From assembly GCF_001648115.1 (NCBI RefSeq), contig NZ_CP011299.1, positions 62,001 to 126,000 of the forward strand: a DNA stretch of 64,000 nt, written 5' to 3'. This stretch comes from Buchnera aphidicola (Schlechtendalia chinensis). Lineage in GTDB: Bacteria > Pseudomonadota > Gammaproteobacteria > Enterobacterales > Enterobacteriaceae. The notes below the pieces were generated by a model. The model made no database searches. It was not told where the DNA came from and worked only from the letters and a program-made list of their open reading frames with translations. Position numbers and translations under genes: made by a program. Shown here one piece after another: positions 30,630 through 42,114 of this stretch (its first letter is position 1; the number at the start of each line of letters is the position of its first letter).

Positions 30630-31583
30630 TTGAATCAATTAGAATCGTTAAAAAAGTATAGCAAAGTCGTAGTAGATAGTGGAGATATTAATTTAATTCG
30701 AAAGTATCTTCCTGAGGATGCTACTACTAATCCATCTCTTGTTTTAAAAGCGATCGTTTCGCCTGAGAATGAAATTATTGTTAGAGAATCAATAACTTAT
30801 GCAAAGAAAAAAGGAGGTACATATGACTTTCAATTATTAAATGCTGTAGATAAAATTTCTGTAATATTAGGAAAGAAAATTTTAGAAGTTATTTCTGGAA
30901 GAGTTTCTACCGAGATTGATGCACATTTATCGTTTAATACTGATTTGTGTATTGAAAGATCAAAAAAAATTATTTCTATGTATGAAGAGGAAGGAATACA
31001 TAGATCTAAAATATTAATTAAATTAGCTGCTACTTGGGAGTGCATTAAAGCTTCAGAAGAGTTAAAAAATTTTGATATTGATTGTAACCTAACATTGTTG
31101 TTTTCTTTTGCGCAAGCAAGGGCATGTGCTGAAGCAGGGGTATTTTTAATTTCTCCATTTGTAGGCAGAATTTACGATTGGTATAAATCTAAATTATTAA
31201 TAAAAGAATATTTAGCTCAAGAGGACCCTGGAGTGCAATCTGTGCGAAATATATATAATTATTATAAAAAACATGGATATAAAACTATCATTATGGGGGC
31301 TAGTTTTAGAAATATTGAACAAGTTTTAGAATTGTCTGGTTGTGATTGTTTAACTATTTCTCCTAATTTGTTGGAGAAATTGCAATGTAATGAAAGTGTT
31401 GTTGTACAAAAGTTATATAGTTCTTGCAATGTTGCAAAAAAACCTATAAGTATTTTGTCTCAAAGTGATTTTTCTTGGTTACATAATACAGAACCTATGG
31501 CTGTAGAAAAGTTATCTGAAGGAATACGTCAATTTAGTCACGATCAAAAGGAATTAGAAGCGATTATTAGAAATAAAATGTAA
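30630..31583 (+). CDS. talA: Transaldolase
   Basis: Transfers dihydroxyacetone between sugar phosphates in the non-oxidative pentose phosphate pathway. It has 317 residues (E. coli TalA 316, TalB 317). It starts at TTG 30630, which aligns exactly with the E. coli start (MNQLESLKKYSKVVVDSGDI) and has AAAAGGA at a good distance; no ATG is available. DATTNPSLVLKA, the Schiff-base Lys131 in KILIKLAATWE, CNLTLLFSFAQARACAEAG and FISPFVGRIYDW-type segments are all present. It precedes tkt on the same strand, as talA-tktB in E. coli. Confidence 0.96.
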   Translation: MNQLESLKKYSKVVVDSGDINLIRKYLPEDATTNPSLVLKAIVSPENEIIVRESITYAKKKGGTYDFQLLNAVDKISVILGKKILEVISGRVSTEIDAHLSFNTDLCIERSKKIISMYEEEGIHRSKILIKLAATWECIKASEELKNFDIDCNLTLLFSFAQARACAEAGVFLISPFVGRIYDWYKSKLLIKEYLAQEDPGVQSVRNIYNYYKKHGYKTIIMGASFRNIEQVLELSGCDCLTISPNLLEKLQCNESVVVQKLYSSCNVAKKPISILSQSDFSWLHNTEPMAVEKLSEGIRQFSHDQKELEAIIRNKM

Positions 31584-31680
31584 CTAGTATTTTTACAGTT
31601 TTTTATTTATTAGATGTATTTATTTAAACATTTAAATAATTTTGTTTTTTATTAATTATATTTCTTTTTTGGAGATAATT

Positions 31681-33684
31681 ATGTTTTCAAGAAAACGCTT
31701 GGCTAATGCTTTGAGAGTGTTAAGTATTGATTCGGTTCAGAAAGCAAAATCTGGACACCCAGGAATGCCAATGGGAATGGCTGATATTTCTGAAGTTTTA
31801 TGGAGAGATTTTTTAAAACATAATCCGAGCAATCCGTCATGGGAAAATAGAGACCGTTTTGTTCTTTCTAATGGTCATGGATCTATTTTATTATATAGTT
31901 TATTACATTTAACAGGATATGATATATCAATTAAAGAGTTAAAAAATTTTAGAAAATTACATTCGAAAACTCCAGGTCATCCTGAAGTAGGATATACACC
32001 AGGAGTTGAAATTACTACTGGTCCGTTGGGACAAGGATTAGCTTCTGCAGTAGGAATGGCAATTGCTGAACGAACTTTAGGAGAAACTTTTAATAAACCT
32101 GATTATCATATAGTAGATCATTATACTTGGGTTTTTGTTGGAGATGGTTGCTTAATGGAAGGAATTTCTCATGAGGTTTGTTCGTTAGCTGGCACTTTAA
32201 AATTAGGAAAGCTGATTGTATTTTATGACAGCAATGGAATATCAATTGATGGCAATATAGATAGTTGGTTTACAGATGATACTAGAAAAAGGTTTAAGTC
32301 TTATAATTGGCACGTAGTATCAAATATAGATGGGCATGATTCTAATGCTATTTCTTGTGCAATAAAAGAATCTATGCTTGTGACAGACAAACCTTCTTTA
32401 ATAATTTGTAAAACTGTAATTGGCTTTGGATCGCCTAATAAATCAGGTACAAAAGATATACACGGGTCACCGTTAGGCGAATTAGAAATTAGTTTAACTA
32501 GAAAACAATTAAAGTGGGATTTTCCTCCTTTCTTTGTACCTCAAGATATTTACGAGAGTTGGAATTTTTTAGTACAAGGACAATTATTAGAAAATAAGTG
32601 GAAAAGTATATTTTTTAAATATGAACAAGAGTATCCAGATTTAGCTAAAGAATATCAAAGGCGTATAAATCGTATTAAACCAGATATATGGGAAATAGAT
32701 TTTAATAAATTTGTTCATAATTTGTGCAAAAATAGTAAAAATATAGCTACTAGAGTTGCTTCTCAAAATGTTTTAGAATTCTTTGGTTCTATATTGCCGG
32801 AAATGATTGGGGGATCTGCTGATTTAGCTCCGAGTAATCTTAGTATGTGGTCTGGTTCTAAACCAATCAGTAGTTGTTTATTTGGAAATTATATTCATTA
32901 CGGAGTTCGTGAGTTTGGAATGACTGCTATTGCAAATGGATTATTTCACCATGGCGGATTTATTCCTTATACTTCTACTTTTTTAGTGTTTACTGATTAT
33001 GCTAAAAATGCTATCCGAATGGCTGCTTTGATGAAAACACAACATATTTTTATTTATACTCATGATTCTATAGGAGTTGGAGAAGATGGTCCTACACATC
33101 AACCTATAGAACAATTATCTACACTTCGTTTGATTCCTAATGTAAATGTATGGAGACCTTGTGATCAGATAGAAACGGCAGTTGCATGGAAGTCAGCACT
33201 TGATAATAAATATGGACCTACGGCACTTGTTTTATCTCGTCAAAATTTATTTCAAATTTTTAGAAATAAAGTAAAATTAGATGAAATTTTCCGAGGTGGG
33301 TATATTTTGAGAGAAAACGATAGTAATCGAGATCTTAATGCTATTATCATTTCAACGGGTTCAGAAATTAGCCTTTCTCTTAATGTTTATGAAAATTTAA
33401 TAAAAATGGGTTATCATATCAGATTAGTTTCTATGCCATCTACTAGTATTTTTGATAAACAAGAAGATTGTTACAAACAGTCTATTTTACCTAAGTTAGT
33501 AACTAATCGTATTTCTATCGAAGCAGGAGTATCTGATTATTGGTATAAATATGTAGGATTAAATGGTATAGTTGTTGGAGTAGATTCTTTTGGGGATTCG
33601 GCTTCTTCTGAAGAATTGTTTAAAAAATTTGGATTTAGTGTTGATAGTATCGTAAATCGTATAGTTAATTTGATAAATTCTTAA
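31681..33684 (+). CDS. tktB: Transketolase
   Basis: A thiamine-diphosphate enzyme moving two-carbon units in the pentose phosphate pathway; it also supplies erythrose 4-phosphate for aromatic amino acids. The ATG at 31681 (GGAGATAATT upstream) gives 667 residues, equal to TktB of E. coli. Motifs include [42 protein letters not shown], the ThDP-binding [12 protein letters not shown], and [15 protein letters not shown]. The symbol follows gene order beside talA; by sequence it is simply the transketolase of the cell. The open frame upstream to 31642 is not homologous. Confidence 0.95.
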   Translation: MFSRKRLANALRVLSIDSVQKAKSGHPGMPMGMADISEVLWRDFLKHNPSNPSWENRDRFVLSNGHGSILLYSLLHLTGYDISIKELKNFRKLHSKTPGHPEVGYTPGVEITTGPLGQGLASAVGMAIAERTLGETFNKPDYHIVDHYTWVFVGDGCLMEGISHEVCSLAGTLKLGKLIVFYDSNGISIDGNIDSWFTDDTRKRFKSYNWHVVSNIDGHDSNAISCAIKESMLVTDKPSLIICKTVIGFGSPNKSGTKDIHGSPLGELEISLTRKQLKWDFPPFFVPQDIYESWNFLVQGQLLENKWKSIFFKYEQEYPDLAKEYQRRINRIKPDIWEIDFNKFVHNLCKNSKNIATRVASQNVLEFFGSILPEMIGGSADLAPSNLSMWSGSKPISSCLFGNYIHYGVREFGMTAIANGLFHHGGFIPYTSTFLVFTDYAKNAIRMAALMKTQHIFIYTHDSIGVGEDGPTHQPIEQLSTLRLIPNVNVWRPCDQIETAVAWKSALDNKYGPTALVLSRQNLFQIFRNKVKLDEIFRGGYILRENDSNRDLNAIIISTGSEISLSLNVYENLIKMGYHIRLVSMPSTSIFDKQEDCYKQSILPKLVTNRISIEAGVSDYWYKYVGLNGIVVGVDSFGDSASSEELFKKFGFSVDSIVNRIVNLINS

Positions 33685-33821
33685 GTTTAATTTTTTTATG
33701 AATTATAATATTTTAAAATGATTTTTTTTTGATTGGCTTGAGTAATTTCCATTGTATTTTTTTTTATAGCATTATAGAGTTTTTAATTAATTTTAAAAAT
33801 TATAGACATATCTCGTGCGTT

Positions 33822-33840
33822 TTAGAATCATTGATTCTAA
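33822..33840. terminator. Palindrome upstream of dapE, possible tkt terminator
   Basis: TTAGAATCA and TGATTCTAA form a 9-bp inverted repeat around a single T, followed by CATTATTTTT. It sits 138 bp after tkt and 24 bp before the dapE start. The stem is AT-rich, and an operator-like palindrome for dapE is equally possible. Confidence 0.35.
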
Positions 33841-33864
33841 CATTATTTTTAAGGAATGTTAGTA

Positions 33865-34989
33865 ATGTGTCCAGTAATACGATTAGCTAAACAACTTATT
33901 TCGATTCCTTCAATTAGTCCATTAGACTTAGGATGTCAAAAGATAATACTAGATCGATTGATTAAAATAGGATTTTCTATAGAACAAATGAATTATCGTG
34001 ATATAAATAATATTTGGGCTTATAAAGGAAGTGGAACTACGTTAGCTTTTGCAGGACATACTGATGTTGTTCATCCGGGGGATGAAAATGGCTGGAAGTT
34101 TCCTCCGTTTTTTCCTGTTGTACATGATGGATATTTATTCGGTCGTGGTTCGGCTGATATGAAAGGTGCGCTTTCAGCTATGATTATTGCTGTTGAAAAT
34201 TTTGTTATGAAATATCCTAATCATTCTGGAAGAATTGCTTTTTTAATTACTTCTGATGAAGAATCAAAAGCAATAAATGGTACAAAGAGAATAGTTAAAA
34301 ATTTAATGTTGAGGAAAGAAAACATTGAATATTGTGTAGTAGGAGAACCATCTAGTGTTGCGTTGTTAGGAGATGTTATAAAAAATGGTAGACGTGGTTC
34401 TTTAACCGCATGTTTGTATATTTATGGGGTACAAGGTCACATTGCATATGCACGTTTATCTGATAATCCTATTCACGAAGTATTACCTTTTCTTTCAAAT
34501 TTAGTATCTATTAATTGGGACAATGGTAATAAATTTTTCCCCCCTACTAGCTTGCAAATATATGAAATTCAATCTGGAATTGGATGTAATAATATGACAC
34601 CAGACAGACTATTGGTTAAGTTTAATTTGCGATTTAGTAACGTTATTACTTCATGTAGCATTAAAAAAAGAATTGAAAAATTGCTGATAGATTTTGGTTT
34701 AAAATATAAAATAGATTGGGAGTTATCTGGCACTCCATTTATTACTAAATCTGGATTATTAATAGATGTAGTTAAAGACATTATTATTAAAAAGTGTGGA
34801 ATTTCTCCTAAGTTATTAACTACCGGAGGTACGTCTGATGGACGTTTCGTTTATAGAATGGGTTCTCAAATACTAGAGCTGGGACTTGTTAATAAAACTA
34901 TACATCAATTAAATGAATGTACAAAAGTTTCAGATTTAAAATTATTAAGCGAAATATATGAATGCATTATTGAAAAGTTATTACTATAA
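33865..34989 (+). CDS. dapE: Succinyl-diaminopimelate desuccinylase
   Basis: A zinc hydrolase that makes LL-diaminopimelate for lysine and peptidoglycan. The ATG at 33865 (MCPVIRLAKQLISIPSISP) is chosen because AAGGA lies 9 nt upstream and E. coli starts MSCPVIEL; an ATG three codons earlier abuts that site. The product is 374 residues (E. coli 375). Metal and catalytic motifs are AFAGHTDVVHPGD, FGRGSADMKGALSAM, TSDEESKAINGT, VVGEPSS and GTSDGRFV. It serves with dapA, which lies 280 bp away on the opposite strand. Confidence 0.96.
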   Translation: MCPVIRLAKQLISIPSISPLDLGCQKIILDRLIKIGFSIEQMNYRDINNIWAYKGSGTTLAFAGHTDVVHPGDENGWKFPPFFPVVHDGYLFGRGSADMKGALSAMIIAVENFVMKYPNHSGRIAFLITSDEESKAINGTKRIVKNLMLRKENIEYCVVGEPSSVALLGDVIKNGRRGSLTACLYIYGVQGHIAYARLSDNPIHEVLPFLSNLVSINWDNGNKFFPPTSLQIYEIQSGIGCNNMTPDRLLVKFNLRFSNVITSCSIKKRIEKLLIDFGLKYKIDWELSGTPFITKSGLLIDVVKDIIIKKCGISPKLLTTGGTSDGRFVYRMGSQILELGLVNKTIHQLNECTKVSDLKLLSEIYECIIEKLLL

Positions 34990-35268
34990 ATTGATATATA
35001 AGAAACATGCATTTTGAAAATGTATGTTAAGTTCGCAATGTTTGAAATAACAGAGCATCGATTCTTTAATACCCTGTTTTTAGATTTTCTATCAGTTTTG
35101 TTATCTTTCTGCTATTTTTATGACTCATATGTTTGAATTATTTTATATTATATTAATGTTAAATGTATTATTGATACGAAGTAAATATATTTAGGTATTT
35201 TTTTAAATTTTTGTCTTTTAACTATATATTGTATTCTTTAGTAATATTTTAAATAAAATATTTTATGT

Positions 35269-36147
35269 TTAAGGAATATTAAAAACTTTTAAAGACTTTT
35301 CTAAAATTAAACGCACTTTTCGTGAAATAGGAGTTAATGGTAGACGTAGAGTATCTGTTTTAATTAAACCCATCTTTTTTGCTATCCATTTTACAGGAAT
35401 AGGATTTGGTTCTTTAAATAGGTTATGATGTAATGACATTAAATTATCATTTAATATTCTGGCAGATTCAAAATCGTTACTTAAAGCAAAATTGCATATT
35501 TTAGTCATTTCTTGTGCCGCTATATTAGCAGTAACTGATATTACTCCTTGACCGCCTAATTGCATGAAGTCTAATGCTGTAGCATCATCTCCACTAATTA
35601 ATAAAAAATTTTCGTGTACTAGTCTTTTGATCTTTTGGACTCTAGATAAATCTCCTGTTGCTTCTTTTACGCCTATAATGTTATGAAATTTAGAGAGTTT
35701 AACGATTGTTTTAGGCATTAAATCACATCCAGTTCTTATAGGCACATTATACAGAATTTGGGGTAAATCTGTGTTCTTTGCAATGGCTTTGAAATGTTCG
35801 TATAATCCTTTTTGCGTAGGTCTATTATAGTAAGGAGTTACCGTTAAGCATGCGGATACTCCTGATGATTTAAATTTTTTAGTTAGAAGGATAGCTTCTG
35901 ATGTTGCATTTGATCCTGTTCCGGCTATAATTGGAATTCTTTTCTTAGACATTTTCACTGAAAGCATGACTACTTCGATGTGTTCTTCTTGGCTTAAAGT
36001 TGCTGATTCTCCAGTTGTTCCAACAGACACAATTGCTTTTGTTCCGCTTGTAATATGATATTGTATTAGTTTTTTTAAACTATTTTGGCAAATGTTGCCT
36101 CTTTTGTCCATTGGTGTTATGAGTGCAACTATGCTTCCTTTAAACAT
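35269..36147 (-). CDS. dapA: 4-hydroxy-tetrahydrodipicolinate synthase
   Basis: Condenses pyruvate with aspartate semialdehyde at the first committed step to lysine. It has 292 residues, the E. coli length, on the minus strand. Active-site residues are at the E. coli positions: Thr44 and Thr45 in [11 protein letters not shown], Tyr133 in [10 protein letters not shown] and the Schiff-base Lys161 in [10 protein letters not shown]. The SGDDAT and VISVTANIA segments follow. It is transcribed alone, convergent with dapE. The family enzyme is lysine-inhibited in E. coli; I did not verify the inhibitor-site residues. Confidence 0.97.
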   Translation of the reverse strand: MFKGSIVALITPMDKRGNICQNSLKKLIQYHITSGTKAIVSVGTTGESATLSQEEHIEVVMLSVKMSKKRIPIIAGTGSNATSEAILLTKKFKSSGVSACLTVTPYYNRPTQKGLYEHFKAIAKNTDLPQILYNVPIRTGCDLMPKTIVKLSKFHNIIGVKEATGDLSRVQKIKRLVHENFLLISGDDATALDFMQLGGQGVISVTANIAAQEMTKICNFALSNDFESARILNDNLMSLHHNLFKEPNPIPVKWIAKKMGLIKTDTLRLPLTPISRKVRLILEKSLKVFNIP

Positions 36148-36347
36148 TGTTTGTTTCTCTTATAAATAAATTATTTGTAGTATGTTTGATAGATATTTTA
36201 CTACATATATTTCAAACAAAGTGATTAACTTTTTATTGAGTATAGTTTCATCTTTTTAAAGTTTTTTAAAGAATTTTATGATATTATTTAGTTTTTTAAA
36301 AGTATTTCTCAGATTTAAAAGTTATTTTTTATTTTTTGATATTTTAA

Positions 36348-37412
36348 TTATAACTTTCCACATTGTGCTCTGTATCTTAATAAGTGATCCATGATTGTTA
36401 TAGCCATCATAGATTCTGCTATTGGAACAGCTCTCAATCCTACGCAAGGGTCATGTCTTCCCAAAGTAATAATGTCATTTTCTTTTCCATCGTGGTCAAT
36501 AGTTTTTCCAACTTTTTTAATACTAGACGTTGGTTTTAATGCTATTTTTGCAACAATTTTTTCTCCGTTGCTTATTCCACCTAGTATTCCTCCTGAGTGA
36601 TTACTAGAAAAACCATTTTTTGTCATTTCGTCGCGGTTTTGACTTCCTTTTTGATTAATAACTGAAAATCCATCTCCAATTTCTACACCTTTAACAGCGT
36701 TTATACTCATTAATCCATGTGCTAAATCAGCATCCAATCTATCAAATACAGGTTCTCCTAATCCTATAGGAACTTTTTCAGCTATTATTACAATTTTAGC
36801 TCCGATAGAATCTCCTTCTTTTTTTAAAGTTCTTATGAGTTTTTCTATCTTAGACAGTTTGGTAACGTCTGGACAGAAAAATGGATTTTTTTCAACTTCG
36901 TCCCAAGTTTCTAGTTTACAAAAAATATTTCCAATTTGTTCTAAATATCCACGAATGAGAATTCCATAATTCAAATAGAGATACTTTTTTGCTATAGCTC
37001 CAGCAGCAACTCGCATGACTGTTTCGCGTGCAGACGATCTTCCACCACCTCTTGGATCTCGAATTCCATATTTTTTTTGATAAGTATAATCTGCATGTCC
37101 TGGTCTAAACAAAGTTTGTATGTTTGTATAGTCATTTGGTCTTTGATCAGTATTATGTGTAATTAGTCCAATACTAGTTCCTGTTGTGATACCTTGAAAA
37201 GTTCCAGATAATATAATTACGCGATCTAGTTCAGAGCGTGGAGTAGTATATTTAGATTTTCCAGGACGTCGTCTGTCTAGTTCTTTTTGTAAATCAAGTT
37301 CTGTAATTTTCATTCCTGGTGGCGTTCCATCAATAATACATCCTAATGATAATCCATGGGATTCACCAAATGTTGTCACTTGAAAAAGTTTTCCGATAGT
37401 ATTTCCAGACAT
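36348..37412 (-). CDS. aroC: Chorismate synthase
   Basis: The final shikimate-pathway step, giving chorismate, with reduced FMN as cofactor. It has 354 residues (E. coli 361). It carries all three family signatures: [18 protein letters not shown] near the N-terminus, [20 protein letters not shown] near residue 110-135, and [17 protein letters not shown] near the end. The minus-strand gene lies 200 bp upstream of dapA and is divergent from smrB. The position beside smrB matches E. coli, though prmB, which lies between them there, is gone. Confidence 0.97.
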   Translation of the reverse strand: MSGNTIGKLFQVTTFGESHGLSLGCIIDGTPPGMKITELDLQKELDRRRPGKSKYTTPRSELDRVIILSGTFQGITTGTSIGLITHNTDQRPNDYTNIQTLFRPGHADYTYQKKYGIRDPRGGGRSSARETVMRVAAGAIAKKYLYLNYGILIRGYLEQIGNIFCKLETWDEVEKNPFFCPDVTKLSKIEKLIRTLKKEGDSIGAKIVIIAEKVPIGLGEPVFDRLDADLAHGLMSINAVKGVEIGDGFSVINQKGSQNRDEMTKNGFSSNHSGGILGGISNGEKIVAKIALKPTSSIKKVGKTIDHDGKENDIITLGRHDPCVGLRAVPIAESMMAITIMDHLLRYRAQCGKL

Positions 37413-37738
37413 TGTATTTCCTTAGTACTTTGATGATAGTTTATAATAGAGACATTAAAATTGAGATATAATAGAAAATTTTTTCTTGAAAATATTAGTT
37501 TAAATATATTTTAAAGTATATCAATTTTACAAAAAATATGTTTTTTATTTGTAAAATAATCATTGAAAATATTATAAATAATTTTTCTAATTTTATTGTA
37601 ACATTGTAAAATTGTGTATTTTCATAATTTTTAAATTTTTAAAAGTTAATAATAGTACAAAAGTTTTCTAAAATTTTTACTTCAAGTTAAATGCTTAGTT
37701 GAAATTATAGAAACTTATTAAAACGGTAATTTATAAAA
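37413..37738. other. Divergent intergenic spacer aroC-smrB
   Basis: 326 bp, AT-rich. In E. coli prmB occupies this place; I see no remnant of it. It must contain promoters for both flanking genes. Confidence 0.45.
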
Positions 37739-38272
37739 ATGAATAAGAAAAAATTGTTATTTTCTGAGGAAATAGGTTTGTTTTATAAGAAATTTAGTAA
37801 CGTTCGGAAAATAGAACAAGATACTATTTTTCATTCTAGGTATTATAAGCATAAAAAAAATATAAAGTTTAAAAAAAATGCTTTTGAAAAAGACGCTCAT
37901 TGTCATTATTTTTCTTGTAATAAATCTAGAACTTTAGTAAATACTAATCCAATTTGCTATATTCGGAACAGTAGTTATTCTCATGAGTTAAAAAAACTTA
38001 AAATAGGTGTATATAATCCAGATATTATTTTAGATTTACATGGTTTAACTCAGTATCAAGCGAAAAGAAAGTTAGGTGAATTGATTTATATTTGTTACAA
38101 AGAAAAATTTTTTTGCGCTAACGTTATTTGTGGACATGGTAAAAATATTCTAAAACAGCAAATACCTTTATGGTTGTCAAAACATCCTGATATCATAGCT
38201 TTCCACCAAGCACCTAAAATGTTTGGAAGCGATGCTGCAATTCTTATTTTAATTGATATCAAAATTGATTAA
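37739..38272 (+). CDS. smrB: Smr-domain ribosome rescue endonuclease SmrB
   Basis: A nuclease that cleaves mRNA between collided ribosomes in E. coli. It has 177 residues (E. coli 183). The Smr domain occupies the C-terminal half: ILDLHGLTQYQAKRKLGELI with the LDLHG motif, then ICGHGKNILKQQIPLWL with the GHGK motif, and FHQAPKMFGSDAAILILI at the end. The N-terminal part is a basic, poorly conserved extension that contacts the ribosome in E. coli. It stands alone between divergent aroC and the his operon. Confidence 0.9.
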   Translation: MNKKKLLFSEEIGLFYKKFSNVRKIEQDTIFHSRYYKHKKNIKFKKNAFEKDAHCHYFSCNKSRTLVNTNPICYIRNSSYSHELKKLKIGVYNPDIILDLHGLTQYQAKRKLGELIYICYKEKFFCANVICGHGKNILKQQIPLWLSKHPDIIAFHQAPKMFGSDAAILILIDIKID

Positions 38273-38811
38273 TTTTCATGAGATGTTCTTGAAAGACTTA
38301 AATTTAACTTTATAGAAATTTTACATTTATTAAAAATATAAGAAATGTAACATTTATGTATTTTAAAACTGTTAATTTTTAAAAAATATTTTTGAATATT
38401 TTATGTTAAACAAAATTTTTCTAAAATATTTTGCATGTTTATAAAAGTATTTTTAATAAAATTTATGCGAAGTTACTAAATTTTTAATTTTTTTTGAAAC
38501 TGTTTTAGAATTATGTATAAATATTCATAAAATTGTACTTTAATATATATATAAATTTAACATTCTTATAATTTCTTTTGAGGATGTTTCTTAAACGTTA
38601 CTATGTTAATAAGAATATATATTTTTATAATTTTAAATGTTCAATAAACAAATTTTAGAAGAAAAGTTTTTAAAATTATTTATTTTATTTTGCTATAATA
38701 TAAATAAGTTACATTTAAAACAGTTTTTATAAACGTTTATAATAAATTGTGAGAATAAATTTATGTATTTCAAGCATATAAGTATATTATAAATTTGTGA
38801 AAGGACTAAAC
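38273..38811. other. 539-bp spacer upstream of the his operon
   Basis: A long AT-rich leader region. I looked for a short peptide with a run of His codons and for a terminator/antiterminator pair, as in the enterobacterial his attenuator, and saw neither. The hisG ribosome site AAAGGA lies at 38800-38805. The promoter is presumably in the last 200 bp, but no boxes stand out. Confidence 0.5.
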
Positions 38812-39711
38812 ATGATTCATAATAATCGATTGCGGATAGTCATGCAAAAAACTGGAAGATTAAGTAATGATTCGAAAGATTTGCTTGCTCGTTGTGGTAT
38901 TAAAATTAATTTATATAAAAAGAAATTAATTGCTTTTTCTGAAAATATGCCAATAGATATCATATGTGTTCGTGACGATGATATACCTGGATTAATTATG
39001 GACGGTATTGTAGATGTAGGAATCATTGGAGAAAATGTTTTAGAAGAAGAAGTTCTCAGCCGACAATTGCGATCTGATAACATAGACTACATAAAATTGA
39101 AACGTTTAGATTTTGGAACCTGTCGTTTGTCTTTAGCAATACCTTTAGATAAAACGTACAAAGATATTTCTTGTTTAAATAATTCTAGAATAGCTACGTC
39201 TTATCCGCATTTACTAAAAAAATATTTTGATAAAAATAATATTACATTTAAATCTTGTATGTTAAATGGATCAGTAGAAGTTGCTCCTCGCGCAGGATTG
39301 TCTGATGCTATATGTGATTTAGTTTCCACTGGAGCAACTTTAGAAGCTAATGGGTTACGAGAAGTTCAAGTAATATTTCGATCTAAAGCTTGTTTAATTT
39401 GCAAAGTTGGTGATATTTCTTCTGAAAAAAGAAACGTTCTTAATACATTATTAACACGTATTCAAGGAGTTATTAAAGCTAGAGAGTCGAAATATATTAT
39501 GCTGCATGCGCCTATTAAAAGATTAGAAGAAGTAGTGCAGTTATTACATGGTGCCGAACGTCCTACTATTTTAAAGTTAGCTGGAGATAATACTCGAGTA
39601 GCTATGCATATGGTTAGCAGCGAAACGTTGTTTTGGGAGACTATGGAGAAACTAAAATTGCTAGGAGCTAGTTCTATTTTAGTATTACCGATTGAAAAAA
39701 TGATGGAGTAA
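38812..39711 (+). CDS. hisG: ATP phosphoribosyltransferase
   Basis: The first and normally feedback-inhibited step of histidine synthesis. Starting at ATG 38812 gives 299 residues, the E. coli length; an upstream GTG at 38797 overlaps the ribosome site. Conserved blocks: [65 protein letters not shown] and the PRPP-binding SGxxxE-type [14 protein letters not shown]. The C-terminal regulatory domain (long form) is present, so histidine feedback may persist. It heads the his operon. Confidence 0.97.
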   Translation: MIHNNRLRIVMQKTGRLSNDSKDLLARCGIKINLYKKKLIAFSENMPIDIICVRDDDIPGLIMDGIVDVGIIGENVLEEEVLSRQLRSDNIDYIKLKRLDFGTCRLSLAIPLDKTYKDISCLNNSRIATSYPHLLKKYFDKNNITFKSCMLNGSVEVAPRAGLSDAICDLVSTGATLEANGLREVQVIFRSKACLICKVGDISSEKRNVLNTLLTRIQGVIKARESKYIMLHAPIKRLEEVVQLLHGAERPTILKLAGDNTRVAMHMVSSETLFWETMEKLKLLGASSILVLPIEKMME

Positions 39712-39715
39712 TTGT

Positions 39716-41029
39716 ATGCATAATATTTTAGAAGTAATTTATTGGAATAAGTGTAGTTATGAAAAGAAAGAAAAAATATTGTCCCGACCTATTATAAGCA
39801 ATCGCTTTCTTATTCGAAATAAAGTAAAAGAAATCATTTCCAACGTTAAATCTTTCGGTGATCGAGCATTATATAATTATACAAATGTTTTTGATAATAT
39901 TAATTTGAAAAATATTCGAGTGAGTGAAGAAGATATTGTTAGTTCGCATCTACATGTTAGCAAAGAATTAAAACTTGCTGTTGAAGTAGCTTTTAAAAAT
40001 ATTAAAAAATTTCATTCTAAACAGAATGTGGGATCGTTTAATTTAAAAGTTCAAGACAATATTTATTGTCAACAAATAATACGCCCTATTGAATCTATTG
40101 GATTGTATATTCCAAATGGTTCAGCTCCTCTGTTATCTACTGTATTAATGTTAGCCATTCCAGCTAATATCGCAGGATGTAAAAGAATTATGCTGTGTTC
40201 CCCGCCTCCTATTATGAATGAGATCTTATACGCTTGTAAAATATGTGAAATTAAAGATGTTTTCCAAATTGGCGGTGCTCAAGCGATAGCAGCTTTAGGT
40301 TGTGGTACTGAAACAATTCCAAAAGTTAATAAAATTTTTGGTCCAGGAAATGCATATGTAACAGAAGCAAAATTGCAAATAAACCAATCTTCATATGATA
40401 TTGGAATTGACATTCTTGCTGGACCGTCTGAAGTTTTGATCATTGCAGATTCTAAAGCTAATCCTGAATTTATTGCATCTGATTTACTATCTCAATCAGA
40501 ACATGATATAAATTCTCAGGTAATGTTAGTAACATATGATATTAACTTAGGAAAATCTGTTTTAAAAAAAATTCGTGAACAAATAAAAAATTTATCAAGA
40601 TATGAAATTATCATGCAATCTCTTAAAAATAGCAAGATAATAATTTCAAAAGATTTACTAGAATGTTTTGATATATCTAATCGTTATGCTCCTGAACATT
40701 TAATGATTCAATGTGAAAATTCGCAGCATTTTTTGAAATATGTTTTGAATGCTGGATCTATCTTTTTAGGTCGTTGGTCTCCTGTAGCTGGAGGTGATTA
40801 TGCTACTGGGACTAATCATGTTTTGCCAACTTATGGTAGTTCTAATGTATATTCTGGGTTAAGTCTTATTGATTTTCAAAAAAGAATTACGGTTCAAAAA
40901 TTGAATAAAAAGGGACTTCAAGACATTTCTTCTACTATTATATCTTTGTCAAAAATAGAACAGTTAGACGCTCATAGAAACTCAATTACGATTAGATTAT
41001 CTTCATGTTTAAATGAGATTAAAAAATGA
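39716..41029 (+). CDS. hisD: Histidinol dehydrogenase
   Basis: Oxidises L-histidinol to histidine in two NAD-dependent steps, with zinc. It has 437 residues (E. coli 434). Visible motifs: [69 protein letters not shown], the [14 protein letters not shown] block with zinc/catalytic residues, and [11 protein letters not shown]. It starts 4 bp after hisG and overlaps hisC by 4 bp. Confidence 0.97.
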   Translation: MHNILEVIYWNKCSYEKKEKILSRPIISNRFLIRNKVKEIISNVKSFGDRALYNYTNVFDNINLKNIRVSEEDIVSSHLHVSKELKLAVEVAFKNIKKFHSKQNVGSFNLKVQDNIYCQQIIRPIESIGLYIPNGSAPLLSTVLMLAIPANIAGCKRIMLCSPPPIMNEILYACKICEIKDVFQIGGAQAIAALGCGTETIPKVNKIFGPGNAYVTEAKLQINQSSYDIGIDILAGPSEVLIIADSKANPEFIASDLLSQSEHDINSQVMLVTYDINLGKSVLKKIREQIKNLSRYEIIMQSLKNSKIIISKDLLECFDISNRYAPEHLMIQCENSQHFLKYVLNAGSIFLGRWSPVAGGDYATGTNHVLPTYGSSNVYSGLSLIDFQKRITVQKLNKKGLQDISSTIISLSKIEQLDAHRNSITIRLSSCLNEIKK

Positions 41030-42105
41030 ATATCAAACAATTAGTTCGGAAAAATATACAGGAATTGCAGCCATATCAATCGGCGAGAACAATAGGGGGA
41101 AAAGGAGATATATGGTTAAATGCGAACGAATGTCCTACTTTTAATCGATTAAAATTAGAAAACATATTTTTAAATCGTTATCCAGAATGTCAACCTAGAG
41201 AATTATTGTTACGTTATTCTTCTTACATAGGACTTGATAAAAAAAATATATTAATAACACGTGGTTCTGATGAAGCTATTGAATTATTAATAAAAACTTT
41301 CTGTGAACCTCAATGTGATAGAATTGTTTTTTGTCCTCCTACTTACGATATGTACAATGTTAGCGCAAATATTATGGGTGTTGAATGTCTCCAAATTCCA
41401 TTATTAAATCATTCTTGGCAGTTAGATCTTAAAGTAATCAAAAAGTGTATTAATAATTTTAAATTGATTTATTTATGTAATCCTAATAATCCTACAGGAA
41501 GTTTAATAAATTTTAGAGATGTATTAGCTTTATTAAAAATGACTTATGGAAAATCATTGGTTATAATTGATGAAGCATATATTGAATTTTCTCCAATGAA
41601 TAGCTTAGTAAATTTGATAAGTCAATATTCTAATTTAGTAGTATTACGTACGTTATCTAAAGCATTTTCTCTCGCAGGGTTGCGTTGCGGATTTGTTTTA
41701 GCAAATTTCAGCGTGATAAAATTTTTATTAAAGGTTATAAATCCTTATCCTATTTCTACTCCTACTTCTAGTATAGCTATTCAATTTTTAAGTAATATAA
41801 ATATAAGTAAAATGCAAGATAGAGTTTTTAGTTTGATTTTAAATCGTTGTTGGCTTATAAATGAATTAAAATTAATATCAAACTGTATAGATCATATATT
41901 TTACAGCGCATCAAATTATGTTTTAGTTCGTTTTCGTAATTCTAACAAAGTATTTCATGAGTTATCAAATCAAGGAATCATTGTTAGAGATCAAAGCAAA
42001 AAAATAAACTTAAAAAATTGCATAAGAATATCTATAGGAACTAGTCAAGAATGTTTAAAAGTTATTCATGCTATTCGAAAAATTGATTGTTTATATGTTA
42101 ATTAA
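41026..42105 (+). CDS. hisC: Histidinol-phosphate aminotransferase
   Basis: A PLP enzyme that makes histidinol phosphate from imidazole acetol phosphate. It has 359 residues (E. coli 356). Motifs include [47 protein letters not shown] and the cofactor lysine in [16 protein letters not shown]. In small symbionts this enzyme often covers other aminotransferase steps too, but nothing in the sequence proves that here. It is translationally coupled to hisD (ATGA overlap) and followed by hisB after 9 bp. Confidence 0.97.
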   Translation: MNIKQLVRKNIQELQPYQSARTIGGKGDIWLNANECPTFNRLKLENIFLNRYPECQPRELLLRYSSYIGLDKKNILITRGSDEAIELLIKTFCEPQCDRIVFCPPTYDMYNVSANIMGVECLQIPLLNHSWQLDLKVIKKCINNFKLIYLCNPNNPTGSLINFRDVLALLKMTYGKSLVIIDEAYIEFSPMNSLVNLISQYSNLVVLRTLSKAFSLAGLRCGFVLANFSVIKFLLKVINPYPISTPTSSIAIQFLSNINISKMQDRVFSLILNRCWLINELKLISNCIDHIFYSASNYVLVRFRNSNKVFHELSNQGIIVRDQSKKINLKNCIRISIGTSQECLKVIHAIRKIDCLYVN

Positions 42106-42114
42106 GGAAGTTAT

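Noticed and set aside
38273..38811. Possible his attenuator/leader peptide
   Set aside because: No ORF with a cluster of His codons and no terminator-antiterminator pair could be found.
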